Below, piece by piece: positions 47,184-59,311 of a stretch of 64,000 nt of DNA. Position numbers and translations under genes: made by a program. Position 1 is the stretch's first letter. The number at the start of each line of letters is the position of its first letter. A model generated the notes under the pieces. That model saw only the letters and a list, made by a program, of their open reading frames with translations. It was not told the origin of the DNA and searched no databases. The DNA lies in assembly GCF_947179165.1 (NCBI RefSeq), contig NC_077242.1, forward strand, positions 22,167,097-22,231,096, in the 5' to 3' direction. This DNA is from Solanum dulcamara (taxonomy: Eukaryota; Streptophyta; Magnoliopsida; Solanales; Solanaceae).

Positions 47184-47981
47184 GGGTCCATGTCAGTACA
47201 TATTGGATCGGCTGTCACGCCGATACATATTGGATAGGGTACCGCGTGGGACATATTGGATCGAGTGTCATGCCGACACACTAACTATTGGCTTAGATGT
47301 CACAACGACACACTAACAGTTTGGGTATGGATTCCATGAGAGGACCATCGTTGACTGTTGCATTTGAGATTGACACTGTGAACTGTTTATTGCTCATAAA
47401 ATGATAATTGGTAATGTGTTTCTATATATGCCTGTTTCACTATGTTGTGGTTACTTGTATATATTTCGATTACTAGACTGATCGCGTGATCCTACCAGTA
47501 CATTGTTGTTGTGTGTACTGATACTACACTTTCTCTTTTTTTTTTGCATATAGGGCATATTCAGGTGGCTACTGACAAACCTCAGCTAGGAGATCATTGA
47601 CTTATCGAATTCAAGTGTGAGCCAACTCTTTTAGACTGTCTTGGATTCATCTATGATTTCTGTCCAATTTCTTCGGACTTAGACCTTTTCAGACTTTATT
47701 TTACACTATTATTTTTCAGAGTTGCATCCCCTTATTCTAAACCTTTAGTAGAGTCTTGGTACAATGAATTTTAGGTTCTAGGGGTTAACTTCTGCATGTT
47801 TATTTTGTTTGATTATTTGTTTTCTGAGTTTATGGGAACTCAGTTTAAAACTATTAATTAAAACTTGTTTACATATGTTTAATACCGTCTTTTAATTGTA
47901 TTGCGTAGTTGGATTGTACTAATGGTTCTCTCACTGGAGGGTAAGCATGGGAGCCACTCATGGCCTGTTTGTATCATGACA
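47184..47981 (+). repeat. Element D left LTR, third part
   Basis: Resumes at the 27-bp repeat block (ACATATTGGATCGGGT-type units, to about 47310) and runs to TTTGTATCATGACA (47981), the LTR end. It is co-linear with 53860-54650. The decayed primer site TATATCAGATCC follows at about 47988. Confidence 0.75.
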
Positions 47982-48001
47982 TAGTTTATATCAGATCCCT
48001 A

Positions 48002-50440
48002 TAATCAAGTCATCCTCTCAGGGAACACAACTCTTTCCCTTAAAACTAAGCATCCCACCTGCATCAAGAGCTACATCTTATGCCTTGCCAGACACTGTCT
48101 TCCTTTTAGGCTCATTCAAACTCTCATCTTGAAATGGCTTGGCTTTGATCTCTTCAATAAAAGTGGGTCTAACCTCAATACTGAACAACACCCCATTTTT
48201 CTCTGATATGCCTACCTTCGTGAACTTGGTCTCCAAAACCTGAATCTCCCTAGCCAAGGGTCTCTTAGAAACACTCAAACAAGACTGCCCATACTAATTG
48301 ATCTCCTGCTCTATGCGTCTGCCACTATATTAGCCTTACCCGAATGATATTGAATAATGATCTCATAGTCTTTAAGCAACTTCATCCACCTTCGCTATCT
48401 CAAATTTAAATCTTTCTGAGTGAACACATATTGCAGACTGTGATGATCAATAAATACTTCACACTTGACACCATACATGTAATGTCGCCAAATTTTGAGA
48501 GCAAATACTACCATTTCCAACTCCAAATCATGCGTCAGGTAGTTTCTCTCATGAACTTTCAACTACCGCGAGGCATAAGCTATGATATTCTTATCCTTCA
48601 TCAACACAACACCCAACACCGAATGTAAAAAATCACAATAAATAATGAAATCCTTACCTTCAATTGGCAATATCAGAATAGGTGCCGCGGTCAGAAGAAT
48701 CTTGAGCTTTTGGAAGCTTTCTTCACATTTGTATGTCCACTCAAAATGTACCTCCTTCTAATTCATCCTTGTCAAGTGTGTGGAAATAGAAGCAATTTGT
48801 TTCACAAACCTCCAGTAATAGCAGGCAAGTCCCATAAAACTCCTAAACACAGTACAGAACTAGCTTGGACCTTGACTGTTTCAATCTTTTGAGGATCTAC
48901 CATCACCCTTCTTTTGAAACCACATGTCGCAAAAAAACAACTGAAGACAATCAAAATTCACACTTAGAAAATTTTGCATATAATTTTTGTTTCCCAGGAA
49001 TTCTAGAATAATATGAAGATGGTCTACATATTCTTCCTAACTCTTCGAATAGACCAAAATGTCATCAATGAACATATTACAAAGGAAACTAGGAATAGCT
49101 TGAACACCCCAATCATCAAACTCATGGAGGCCACAGGCGCATTGGTTAACCCAAACAATATTACCAAGAACTCATAGTTTCCATACCGAGTTCTGAATGC
49201 TGTTTTAGGTACATCCTCAAGCGTAATCTGCACCTGATGGTATCTAACCTTAGATTAATTTTAGAAAATACTAATGTACCCTGCAACTGGTCAAAGAGAT
49301 CATCTATATGAGGCAACATGTACTTATTTCAGATGGTGACCCTATTCAATTGCCGATAGTCTATGCACATCCTTATACCATCCTTTTTATTAACAAACAA
49401 GATCGGAGTACCCTATGGGAAAACAGTAGAATGGATGAAACCTTTATCAATGAGCTCTTTGATTTGAGCCTTATGCTCCCTTAATTTTTCTAGAGCCATG
49501 CAATAAGGAGGGATAGAGATTGGGTGAATGTCCGGCTCCAAATCAATACAAAAATCTATATCCCAATCTGGAGGCATACCAAGCAAATCAATAGGAAACA
49601 CCTCCTTAAACTCAAACACTAAAGGAATAAACTAAATAGAGGGGGACTTTGCTTCAACATCCCAAATTTGAGCCAAGTATGCCAAACAATCCTTCTCTAC
49701 TAGTTTCCTAGCCCGGATGAAAGATATGATCTTACCTGGCTTAGGCATGTACACCCTTTCCCACTCTAATCTTTTCCTAATTGAGATCTCCAAAGTCACA
49801 GTCTTTGCATTACAGTCAAGCACAACATAATAGGGAGGACAACCAAGTCATGCTTAGCTCAAATCAAACCACTCATATACCAAATGACCAAATTAGCCCA
49901 AATCTAATAACCCATAAGCAGAATAGACCAAATTATTGATATGTTGGATTCCTCCATCCATGTTTCTATCCTAGTTGGAGAGTCTCTTATAGTCACCCAT
50001 ATATATCATGGAACCTAGATCAAATAAGATAGTAGCCATCTGGTCACAGACAAAAATAGTACTTGTGATCACTAAATCAGATGTCTCAGCTTTTGTCCTA
50101 CCCTAGAAATCATAAAATTATGTCTTGTCATTCTGATGGGAAATGTCCCTACCTGGTTAACATTTTCTTGGCCTTCATAAATTTCCTCCTCATGCACCTT
50201 AAAGACGTCCTCTGTCATTATTACCTTCGCCTGTTGGTACCACTGCTTTGGTCTGCTGCTGTGTGGGATTAGTCATGCGAGGTGGGGACAACCTCTCCTT
50301 ATAAGCTCTAGTTCCCTACAATTATAACAATTGCAGTCAAGGGATAACCTACTGCTTGGTGTGAAAGAAGATCTCTAACCATCTTGAGTAGGATTCTACT
50401 TTGGAGTCCCTGAGTAACCACCCATAGAAGCGGGCATAGT
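48002..50440 (-). pseudogene. Element D gag (end), protease, RT and RNase H, inverted block
   Basis: Read on the minus strand the order is a gag zinc knuckle at about 50300-50340 (CYNCRELELIRRGC, His replaced by Leu), protease remnant, VEKDCLAYLAQIWDVEAKSP (49823-49632), the linker DLLGMPPDWDIDFCID and PISIPPYCMA (49619-49413), and RT pieces ([23 protein letters not shown]...; FIDD at about 49060, out of frame with its flanks). RNase H follows (49000-48300), then a spacer frame (SVSKRPLAREIQVLETKF, 48278-48078), ending in CVP*EDDLI next to the primer site at 48000. Many stops and shifts. The block is opposite in strand to the LTRs and integrase of the same element. Confidence 0.82.
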
Positions 50441-51660
50441 TGACTAAATTGGATGGGTGGCCTAACATAAAGAAAGACAGTCGAGTTTATGGCTAAGTTT
50501 CAAAACTGTCAGCAAGTGAAGTATGAGCATTAAAGTCCTACTGGTTTACTTTAGAGGATGCCCATTCTTGAATGAAACTAGGAACAAATATCTATGACTT
50601 TTATGATGGGTCTTCCTAAGACCTTGGGAAAATTTGACTCCATTTGAGTTGTGATTGACAAATTGACGAAGTCAACCGACTTTATTCTGATTAAAGTGGA
50701 TTATAATACTCAGTAGTTGGCAAAATATTTATGTGAAGGAGATAGTAGGATTGCACGGGGTGCCCCTTTCTATCATCTCAGACCGTGGTATGTAGTTTAT
50801 ATTGAAGTTTTAGGGAAAATTGCACGAGGAGTTAGGCATAAGGAGTTAGGCACTCAACTCATTTTTAGTGCAACCTTTCATCCACATACTGATGGCAGTC
50901 GGATAGAACAATTCAAGTGTTGAAATATTGGCATGTGTAATTTATTTTGGAGGACATTGGGATAAATTCCTACCTTTGTGTGAGTTCTCCTATAACAATA
51001 GTTATCACTCCAGCATTGACATGGCACTATTTGAAGTACTTTATGGGAGGAGATGTAATTGGGTGATTTGAGGCTTGAGATGTGAAACATTTGGGGGTTG
51101 ATTTGGTAAAGAATGCTCAGGATAAGGTAAGAAGTATCCAAGCTAAGCTTCTAGTAGCCTAGAGTCGACAGAAAGAGTATGCAAATCGCAAGATGAGGGA
51201 TATAACATTTCAGTCGGGTGAACAGGTTCTTCTGAAGATGTCATCCATAAAGGGTGTGATGAGATTCAATAAGAAGGGCAAGCTTAGTCCTCGCTACAAT
51301 AGCCCATTTGAGATTTTTGATTGTGTAGGACCAAAGGCGTATAGGTTGGCTCTACCGCCTAACCTATATGGAGTCCATTTAATATTCCATGTATCCATGT
51401 TGAAGAAGTACCATGAGGATGGAGATTATATCATCAAGTGGAACTCAGTCTTATTGGACAAGGATCTTCAGTATGAAGAAGAACCGATTGCTATTCTTAA
51501 TCGTGGTGTCCGAAAGCTGAGGACCAAAGATATTAAGTCGGTGAAAAGGTTTAATGGAAGCATCATCTAATTGAGGAAGTCACTTGTAAAACCGAGAAGG
51601 ACATGTGAGACGAGTATCCCTAGTTGTTTGATGATTCAGGTACTACTCTATTTTTGTCTT
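50441..51660 (+). pseudogene. Element D integrase and C-terminal part
   Basis: Starts inside the integrase zinc region (WPNIKKD, then VEFMAKFQNCQQVKYEH, about 50450-50535) and continues through the core ([30 protein letters not shown] pieces at 50730-50790, and [14 protein letters not shown] at about 50990). It ends in the linker and C-terminal part 51193-51570 (RDITFQSGEQVLLKMSSIKG, KKGKLSPRYNSPFEIFDCVG). The reading frame changes several times and about nine stops are present. The polypurine region and LTR start follow at about 51716. It lacks the roughly 30 residues that normally connect RNase H to the zinc region. Confidence 0.85.
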
Positions 51661-52005
51661 AGCCTAGTTTTCCTATTTTGGTCACTCAAGGACGAGTGGT
51701 AAATTGATATCTATTTTAATGACATTTTTCCATCGTTATGGATGTCAATGGAGGAGGAATTTGGGCCAGAAAATTTTTGAGTAGTAACATGAGAATTTTG
51801 AGCTTAGACCAGACTTGGACGAAATCTGAGCTAGGAGAGGTCTGTAGTAATCTAGTAATGGATAGATGGTTAAATTATGAGTTTGATCAGTTGATATCCA
51901 AGACATTTAAGGAGCTTGTACGGCTTTGCGGAATCGAATTAGAACGAGTATAACTCTCATAATTGATCTTGGCGTGAAAAAGTTGTTTTAAAACTTCAAG
52001 GATTG

Positions 52006-53103
52006 GTGGCAGGGGAGGATCTAAGTGGGAGGTAGAACCCCCTCGATCGGAAAATTATATTGTATATATAAGGTCAAATATGAATATTATAAATATATAA
52101 CCTTAAATGAACCACCTCTACACTACTAAAAGGTGTAGCTCAATGTTTAGGGGGTTCAACTTGTCTTCGAGGTTGCGTGTTCAAATCCCCCTAACAACAT
52201 ATTTTGAAGTTTTATTTTTAAGTTTGATCTTTTCTCACTCCTTTTTCATTTTTAATAAGCAATGATCTTTCTTAGTCCTTTACTCCTTTTCATTTTTAAT
52301 GAATAACAAGGGGTTTTCTCCATTTTTAGTTAGCGTATATTTGTATGTATTTATTATTTGAATTGCTAGTATTTTTTATTTTACTCAAGTATAATTATTA
52401 GATCTAAAATATTATGTGAGGGATTTTTCACATAATTGAAATGAAAAATATTTCAATTCTCTTTCTTTCGATGCTCTCAATATTAGTTTAAAGCCCTAGC
52501 AACATTTCTATAATTTCTAATTGATTTTAAATATTAACACACTTCTCAGCTAAGAAAAAAATCACAATATGTATATCTCTTTTTATTTATTTTATGTCAC
52601 GTTTGTTTAAAAGATTTTTACATTTGACTAGTTTTACAGCTACAAAATTTTTGTGTTTTGTCAACTTTTACCGTTTATGTTATCGAGTTATATAGCTTGT
52701 TCTTTTTAGCTATATCTTTTATCGCTCAACCTATAAATATTGATGTTGTTCAATACTTTTTAATTTTATTTTTTATCGTTATTGAGTACTAAATATATAT
52801 ATTATAGTATTAATAATTCAATCATTACATCTCTTCTTTAAAAAATTATGTTTTTGGAGGTATTAATTTGAAAGAAAAAAAGAGTTTAAAATAAAGTAGG
52901 ACACTGCAAAATGAGAGGTAAAAAAAAGCACAGTATTTTTTAAAAAAGGCCCGATGGTGAATAGAAAAGATGGGGGGAAATATTAAAAAGGGAAGGTGGG
53001 TTAAATTTAGAGGGCACTTTACTTTGCTTTTTATCCTGTAATTCTTACGTATTTACTTCTTCATATTTCGAACCCCCTGAATGAAAATTTTGGCTCTGCC
53101 ACT
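52006..53103. mobile_element. 1.1-kb terminal-inverted-repeat element in D right LTR
   Basis: Bounded by GATTG on both sides (52001-52005 and 53104-53108). The left LTR of D shows the empty site, AGAATTGAGGGTAT. The ends are GTGGCAGGGGAGGATCT and AAAATTTTGGCTCTGCCACT, inverted copies of an AGTGGCAGAGCC-type terminus. The interior is AT-rich with no transposase. At 52130-52190 it carries sequence with a tRNA-like A box (TAGCTCAATG, 52136-52145) and a perfect B-box match (GTTCAAATC, 52179-52187). Superfamily is unclear: the short duplication fits neither a standard hAT (8 bp) nor a standard Mutator (9 bp) element. Confidence 0.7.
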
Positions 53104-53853
53104 GATTGATGGTATATTGCGAAATGGGGGCTTGGGACTCAAATTCTGAGTCTCTCTTTCCGTGCAATCTGCCATGGTAGGATTATTCTCATTATGGCTG
53201 GTTGATCCCTCTATTGAGGGCCAGTCGCGATTTAAACAGGTAAAAGTTCCAAAAAGGAAATTACTTCTCCAGTTTCACTTGTTAGAGATAAGGGACAACC
53301 TAGGGCAATTTCTTTTCAATTTTCCACCGATTCTCGCTTTAAAGGTAAGTTAAATACTCCCCTAACTTGTATTTGATTCTTAGAACCTAGAATCCATAGT
53401 AATTATCATAAAGGAGGGTTCTTGGCCTGAGTTTAAAGATGGAAAAGGCCCTAGTTGGATAATAAGATCATGAACTTGACCAAGAGTTAGTATTCTGATA
53501 TAATTCGGGTAACTTAAGCCATTGTTCATTGATTCCTTGTGTTTTTTATTTGTTTTAGACCAAGAACAAACCAAGAGACTCCGAAAAGGGAAAGCACAAG
53601 TTCCTTAAGAGTATGCAAGCTTGGTTTCGAGGTAGGTGATTGTTTATTTTTCTGCCTGTGTTATATGTGCTTGTTAACTGCAGTGATAGTATAACATGCA
53701 TGAATGTGAATAGGGAAGATACAATGAACCTAATGAAATAATTATTGTGACCAATTGTTTGCAATGAACCTGTTACTTCATTATGCAAGTGTGTGAACTG
53801 TTCATTGTGGATTATGTTGTGATTGTGATTGCTATTTTTGGACGTGATTCACG

Positions 53854-54008
53854 TCGATACATATTGGATCGGGTACCATGTCGGTACATATTGGATCGGG
53901 TGTCATGCCAACACATGTTGGATCGGGTACCGCACCGGTACATATTAGATTGAGTGTCACGCCGACACACTAACTATTGGATCGGGTGTCACGCCGACAC
54001 ACTAATAG
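53854..54008. repeat. 27-bp tandem repeats in D right LTR
   Basis: Units of the form CGGTACATATTGGATCGGGT plus ACCATGT or GTCATGC, about five to six in a row, with a weaker copy of the block in the left LTR at 47184-47310. Units alternate between GGGTACC and GGGTGTC versions. Confidence 0.88.
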
Positions 54009-54650
54009 TTTCTGTACAAGTTTCATGAGTGGACCATTGTTGACTGTTGCATTTGAGATTGACACATGAACTATATATTGCTCATGAAATGATAATTGGT
54101 AATGTATTTTTGTATATGTCTATTTTACTATATTGTGGTTACTTGTATATATTTCGCTTATCAGACTGGTCGCGTGATCCTACCAGTACATTGTTATTGT
54201 GTGTACTGATATTGTACTTGCTCTTTCTTTGTGGAGTACATGGAATCTTCAGGCGGCTATTGATAGACCTCAGTTAGGAGATCATTGACTTATCGAATTC
54301 AAGGGTGAGTCAGCTCTTTCAGGCTGTCAGGGATTCATCTAGGATCTCAGTCAAATTCCTTCGAACTTAGACCTTTTCAGACTCTGTTTTATATTATTAT
54401 TTTGTGAGGTTGCATTCCCTTACTTTAAATCTTTAGTGGAGTTTTGATACAATGACTTTCAGGTTCTAGGAGTTAACTTTCGCATATTTATTTTGTTTGA
54501 TTTTTTTTTCTGGATTTATGGGAACTCAATTTAACACTATTAATTAAAACATTTCCATATGTTTAATGACATCTTTTAGTTGTATTGCCTAGTTGGATTG
54601 TAGTAATGGTTCTTTCATCGGAAGATAAGCGTGGATACACCTGGTTTGCT

Positions 54651-55933
54651 GCAAGAAGAAGTAGCTACATGTGTCAATAGCCAATCATATAGGCTCACAA
54701 AATCTAAATTTACAGAACACTTTACTTTGATGTTGGTATAATATGTTAAATGCTGATTTCGTACTTTTGTTGTTGGCTTATAATATATAGAAATTCAGGG
54801 TTATTTTATTTTATTTTTGCAACAAAAAAAAATTAGTTGGATTTGTCTGTTTGCCATGTATGTTATTTCAAATAAAGATTAAGATTTCGAATTTTTAAAT
54901 GTGATAGAAAATTTTAGCTAATATGTCTTTTAGTTAATTGTAATACTCTAAATTTTTACATAAAAATAGTCTTAATAAACATTAACTTCGTGATATCAAA
55001 TTAGGTGCAAACACTATAACACGTATTTTGGCAATATAATAGATACTTATATGAAAATAGATTTTGAAATAAATATTGACGATGTGATATTGATTTAATG
55101 AAAAAATTATCGTGTTGTTAGATATGACTTTCAGTTTTCTTTCATGAAAATTTTCAGTTTATTATTAATTAAACGTAATACATTCGTGCAAAACACATAC
55201 AATTAAATCATGAAGGTCTGTAAAAACATGATTGAACCTTTTGACCTACATTAAAAGACTTTATACTAGATAAAATTGTCATTTACTATTTGCTTCATAT
55301 ATAAGAAATAATATTTAATTATTTTAGAAAAATCATCATAATTGTTTCCTTTGTAGACCTGGGTTACAACTATTATAAAATTAGTACCAATACTATTAGG
55401 ATACCTAATACTACAATTTTTTGTTAGTCTTTTAACTTCTTTTTTGAAGTTTAGGAGTCTATTTTGTTAGAGTTTGTCCTAGTTTATAATTATAATTAGA
55501 ATTAAATTTTTTGATGGAATTTTTTTTAATTGAAAAAGACCTCTTCCATACTAATTAATCCTTTTTTGAAAAAAAAGTTTTGAATTTCTATAAATTGAGG
55601 ATCTTTTTCCCTACATATAATAGAACTATATCCACAACATAGACGTTAAAGAGTTTTGTTTAGAGGAGATTATTTTCTCAATAATTATTTTGTCTCTAAT
55701 ATTAGTTATTCCAATATTCAGGTCATACTTGACCAAACCATATTAAATATTATGTCTCTTTTATTATAATTTTCTTTCATCTAATTTATCATTGTTAATG
55801 ATTACAATTGTTAGCTTCCACGTGACTTCATGTTATTTCAATATGAATATTTTTATCAAACCTAATTAACTCTTTACTTTAATTGTAATTAAAGCCTAAA
55901 ATTCTATTACAATAGACAAATATATAGAGAGAG
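54651..55933. other. AT-rich spacer, nothing recognised
   Basis: About 1.3 kb of AT-rich DNA to the right of element D with no credible frame, terminal repeat or known motif. Confidence 0.5.
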
Positions 55934-56421
55934 AGTAAAACCTCTATAAATGTATATGCTTGGGATAGAAAAATAATATTCATTTATCGAGATTATTAAT
56001 TTATCGATAAATGCATAAAATATTTATTTATTGATAAATAAATATTTATTATTCTAGAGACTATTTTGCAGCATGTGCCATAAGAAACAAAAAAAATTGA
56101 ATTAAGAATTTTAAAAGTTTAAATCTAGGAAACTAAAAAGTTAGTCTTTGCATATTTATTATTTAAATCTAGGAAAACTAAACGAATTTAGTGAAGTTTA
56201 ATGTTTATAATTGATCTACTATTATTGACTAATTAAATATATATAAATTCTTGATATATTCTAGTAATTATTACTTTATATTTTTTTTGGGCCTTTAATA
56301 CTTTATTTTTAATTATTATCTAATGCATTTAATGAGAATATTACTTTAATATAACTGGCCCAAGTCGGAATCGGAGAAAAATATTCATTTAGCGAAATTA
56401 TTACTTTATCGAGGTTTCACT
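55934..56421. mobile_element. MITE-like element with CCTCTATAAAT termini
   Basis: The left end AGTAAAACCTCTATAAATG and right end ACTTTATCGAGGTTTCACT are imperfect inverted repeats of about 20 bp (reverse complement of the right end: AGTGAAACCTCGATAAAGT). Inner copies of TTCATTTATCGAGATTATTA and ATTCATTTAGCGAAATTATT extend the symmetry. About 488 bp, no coding capacity. The flanks (AGAGAG and ATATATAT) do not show a clear duplication, so the exact ends and superfamily are uncertain. Confidence 0.65.
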
Positions 56422-56957
56422 ATATATATATGAGGTTTAATATTTATTTATATCATTTTTAAATAGATATGATTTATTTTAATGTCCATTGCTCTATTTT
56501 AATAATTTCATTTTTATGTATATAATTTTATTAACTTTTAACTTTTTTGATTTTTGTGATACACACATACACTGAACTAGTTTAAGTAAAAAGGCCTTAA
56601 TTTTCTTAACCATTGGCAGTGGACCAATTTGGCCTCGGAGGAAAGAGCCAGTTGCAATGAAATAACAATGGAAAATTTTCATATATGGTAAACATTTTAA
56701 GCCTAATTACTCCATATGAATATAGTTTCCCTAATTACTTAGAATGACAAATTTATGTTTGCTATGGTATATTTAAAATTGTATAAACTGAATTTTAAGT
56801 AAAAAATTATACAAAATTTCTTTGCTTTTAAAATCACTGAAAAGGCACTAAACATCATTTACATATATGGAACAAATTCCACATTGCACACAATTTGTAT
56901 TTCAATAGAATATTTTTCACGTTCTTCTTTCTTCTTCTTCAGCAAACACGTCATTGT
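56422..56957. other. AT-rich spacer
   Basis: About 540 bp between the MITE-like element and the LTR at 56958, with no feature recognised. Confidence 0.5.
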
Positions 56958-59147
56958 TGTCACGCCCCGAGAGAATACCCTAGGCATGGCCGGCACTCAG
57001 AAATCATATCTAGCCTCCGAGAGAACCACTTGGTCTCATTATTCATTCGTTCATCAGCGTAAGACTTAAGTGAAAATAAGAATACTTATGTGGGCTCGCC
57101 ATCATCAACATCAAATGAAAGAAATAATCCTTAGAAGAAGTAGTTTCAAAGGAGAACTACTCCGATTACATCATCAAACTCTGTCTATAAAGCATCTAAC
57201 ACTATCAGACGGTGCCAATGACATGTCCATGGCTACATCAAAAGAAACATAATACTCAACAAATAATAAAAGGATAAAAAGTTTCTTCTAATACAAGAAG
57301 GACTCACCAAATAGCTGAAAAGTAATGATCTTCAACGATGCGCCTATTGAGGATCTCTAACACCTGTATCTGCATCATAAAATGATGCAGGTCGAACAAC
57401 ATCAATACATGAAATGTACGAGTATGTAAAATGGCAGAAACGTAAGGATAGATATCAAGAAACTCCTCTTAGGAAGACTCAGCTCAGAACTCAACGTTAT
57501 CTCAACATCAATATGTTACGCAAGTTTAAAAAAATAATAATAAGCAATGCTTACTTAGTTGGAAGTTTCTCTAACTGACAACCATCACTTATGAGCTAGT
57601 GATGATACAATGAAGCGATGACGTTGCCACATCCATCCAATACCTTGCCAGAGTAAAGGACATCACCATCTTGGATCTAATCATCGAAAAAGACACATAA
57701 AACTAGGAGAAGGAAGCAGTCCTATTTTTGGGACTTAAGAGGCATAGCCTCCATCCTGCGTTGCCTACGTAGTTCTAGGGTTTGAGTCAATTAAACTCTT
57801 GCCCAACTTGATGTTCAATACTACTCCCAAAATATATGCTCATATTAACCTCATCATCTAGTCTTATTGGACTTTTATTTAAAACGTCAAATTCATCTCA
57901 TTACCTCTTCATCAATCACTATATTTCAAAACATCTTACTTAAAACATCATTTAATCCAAAGAATCAAATTCATTTAAACTCAATTCTTTTTATCTTTCA
58001 AAAATTAATAATATATATATATATATAGTATTAATTCAAATCACTCTTTTTGTCAATGAATATTAAAAGCCAACATCTTTACTCAAAACACGCGTAAAAA
58101 TATTCATGAATATCAAATCAATTTGGATTCATGAGAAAGTAGCCACAAACAATAATTCTAATAACATGAGAGATAAAAAAAATAATAATAATCTGAATGC
58201 ATAAATATATCTAACTCACTAGAAGAAGAATTAACTCATTTAGAATTCAAGAATTAGGGTAAAACTCAACTATAATTCAATTACAATGAATTTAAATATT
58301 GAGAGCACGGACGAACTCAATTCAATGCTATGAATAGCCTTACATACCTAGAATTTGAAGTTTTACTCCGAATTGAAGAACTCAATGACCACACTTGAAC
58401 CCTTAGTCTTTTCTCCTAGCCAGAACGTCTTGTGTACTATCCGGAGTATAAGAATCACCGAAATAGTTATTCTACACTACTAAAAACTAAAACTATATTT
58501 GAAAATGAGTAAAGAAGTGTATAGAGAGAAGAGTTGCTTGAGAAAGCTTGATGAATAAAATAAAAAAATAAGATCGGTATTTATAGGTGTGGAGGAAGGA
58601 CCTAACAATAAATAAAAATAATTACAAAGGATGATCTTGAAAATTCAATGAAGGATTGTGATCTCATGGATGATGTCAAATGGAGGACCATTGATGACAT
58701 GGTGATGTCAAATGGATCTAGATCTTTCCATTGTTGGTGAGATGAACCTTCTTTTAACAAAATACCCATTTTTGGAGCTGCATTTGAAGAAGATAAATTC
58801 CTCATTAGGATTTGATGTCTTTATATGAATTGTATATCTAGACGTGTACTTTAATTTTGTTCAAGCATCAACCAACTTGGAGAAACCTACCGTGAGATAT
58901 GATTTTTCTTCTACAAAGACTCTATTTCATCACATCACCATGTATTGCAAAAATTAATTAAAATAACCTATGTATACTCTGAATCTTAAGATATGTTCTA
59001 AGTTGTAGGTAATGCCGTTGGAGTTATTCAAAAAATTGAATCACCTAATTTGAACTATTCTATGAAAAGTTATCCCTAAAATACAGAAGCAGTATCATTT
59101 TCATCGAGAATTGAAACACCACATACAACGTTTTAGGGGGTGTTACA
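56958..59147 (-). repeat. Element C 3' LTR
   Basis: Same order of blocks as the solo LTR 12470-14631 and as the reverse of the gypsy 2 LTR. Polypurine-type sequence (reverse complement of ATATCTCTACCTTGG, 59147-59162) lies next to it. It is more diverged from gypsy 2 than the two gypsy 2 LTRs are from each other. Confidence 0.9.
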
Positions 59148-59311
59148 ATATCTCTACCTTGGTATTATTCGTCCTCGAATAAAGACAAAACTAAGAGACA
59201 TGAATAACGAATATCATCAAAACATCAATTTCTTAAAAGCTCTGATACTCAAATGTTCAAATAACACATACTGAAATAGTCAATGACTCAAACTCAAGAA
59301 TACACATCAAC

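Larger units (their letters stand above)
40646..54650 (+). mobile_element. Element D: old, rearranged Ty3/gypsy element
   Basis: Two LTR copies in plus orientation flank a gypsy internal region. The left one is at 40646-40756, about 41738-42663 and 47184-47981, broken by two insertions. The right one is at 51716-54650, broken by one. Matching stretches include the LTR start (TTAACGACC versus TTAATGACA), CAGACTTGGACGAAATCTGAG, AATGGGGGCTTGG, CCAAGAACAAGCCAAGAGACT and a block of 27-bp repeats. They are clearly more diverged than the LTRs of gypsy A or gypsy 2. A decayed primer site (TATATCAGATCC, about 47988) follows the left LTR. The internal part is only about 3.7 kb, with the gag-to-RNase H block on the minus strand and integrase on the plus strand. 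Confidence 0.8.
51716..54650 (+). repeat. Element D right LTR
   Basis: Starts TTTTAATGACATTTTTCC shortly after a TCAAGGACGAGTGG-type pre-LTR sequence and ends near GGATACACCTGGTTTG, where it stops matching the left LTR. It is interrupted at 52006-53103. A stretch of 27-bp repeats lies at 53854-54008. The terminal TGACA of the left copy is not kept. Confidence 0.75.

Noticed and set aside
48002..50440. Separate minus-strand gypsy element nested in D
   Set aside because: No LTRs or target duplication flank it, and its ends fit the missing part of D, so an internal inversion is simpler.
52130..52190. tRNA gene
   Set aside because: A- and B-box-like motifs are present, but I see no acceptor stem pairing or anticodon arm that would make a tRNA cloverleaf.
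53854..54008. CRISPR-like array
   Set aside because: The units are contiguous 27-bp tandem repeats without unique spacers, inside a plant retrotransposon LTR.
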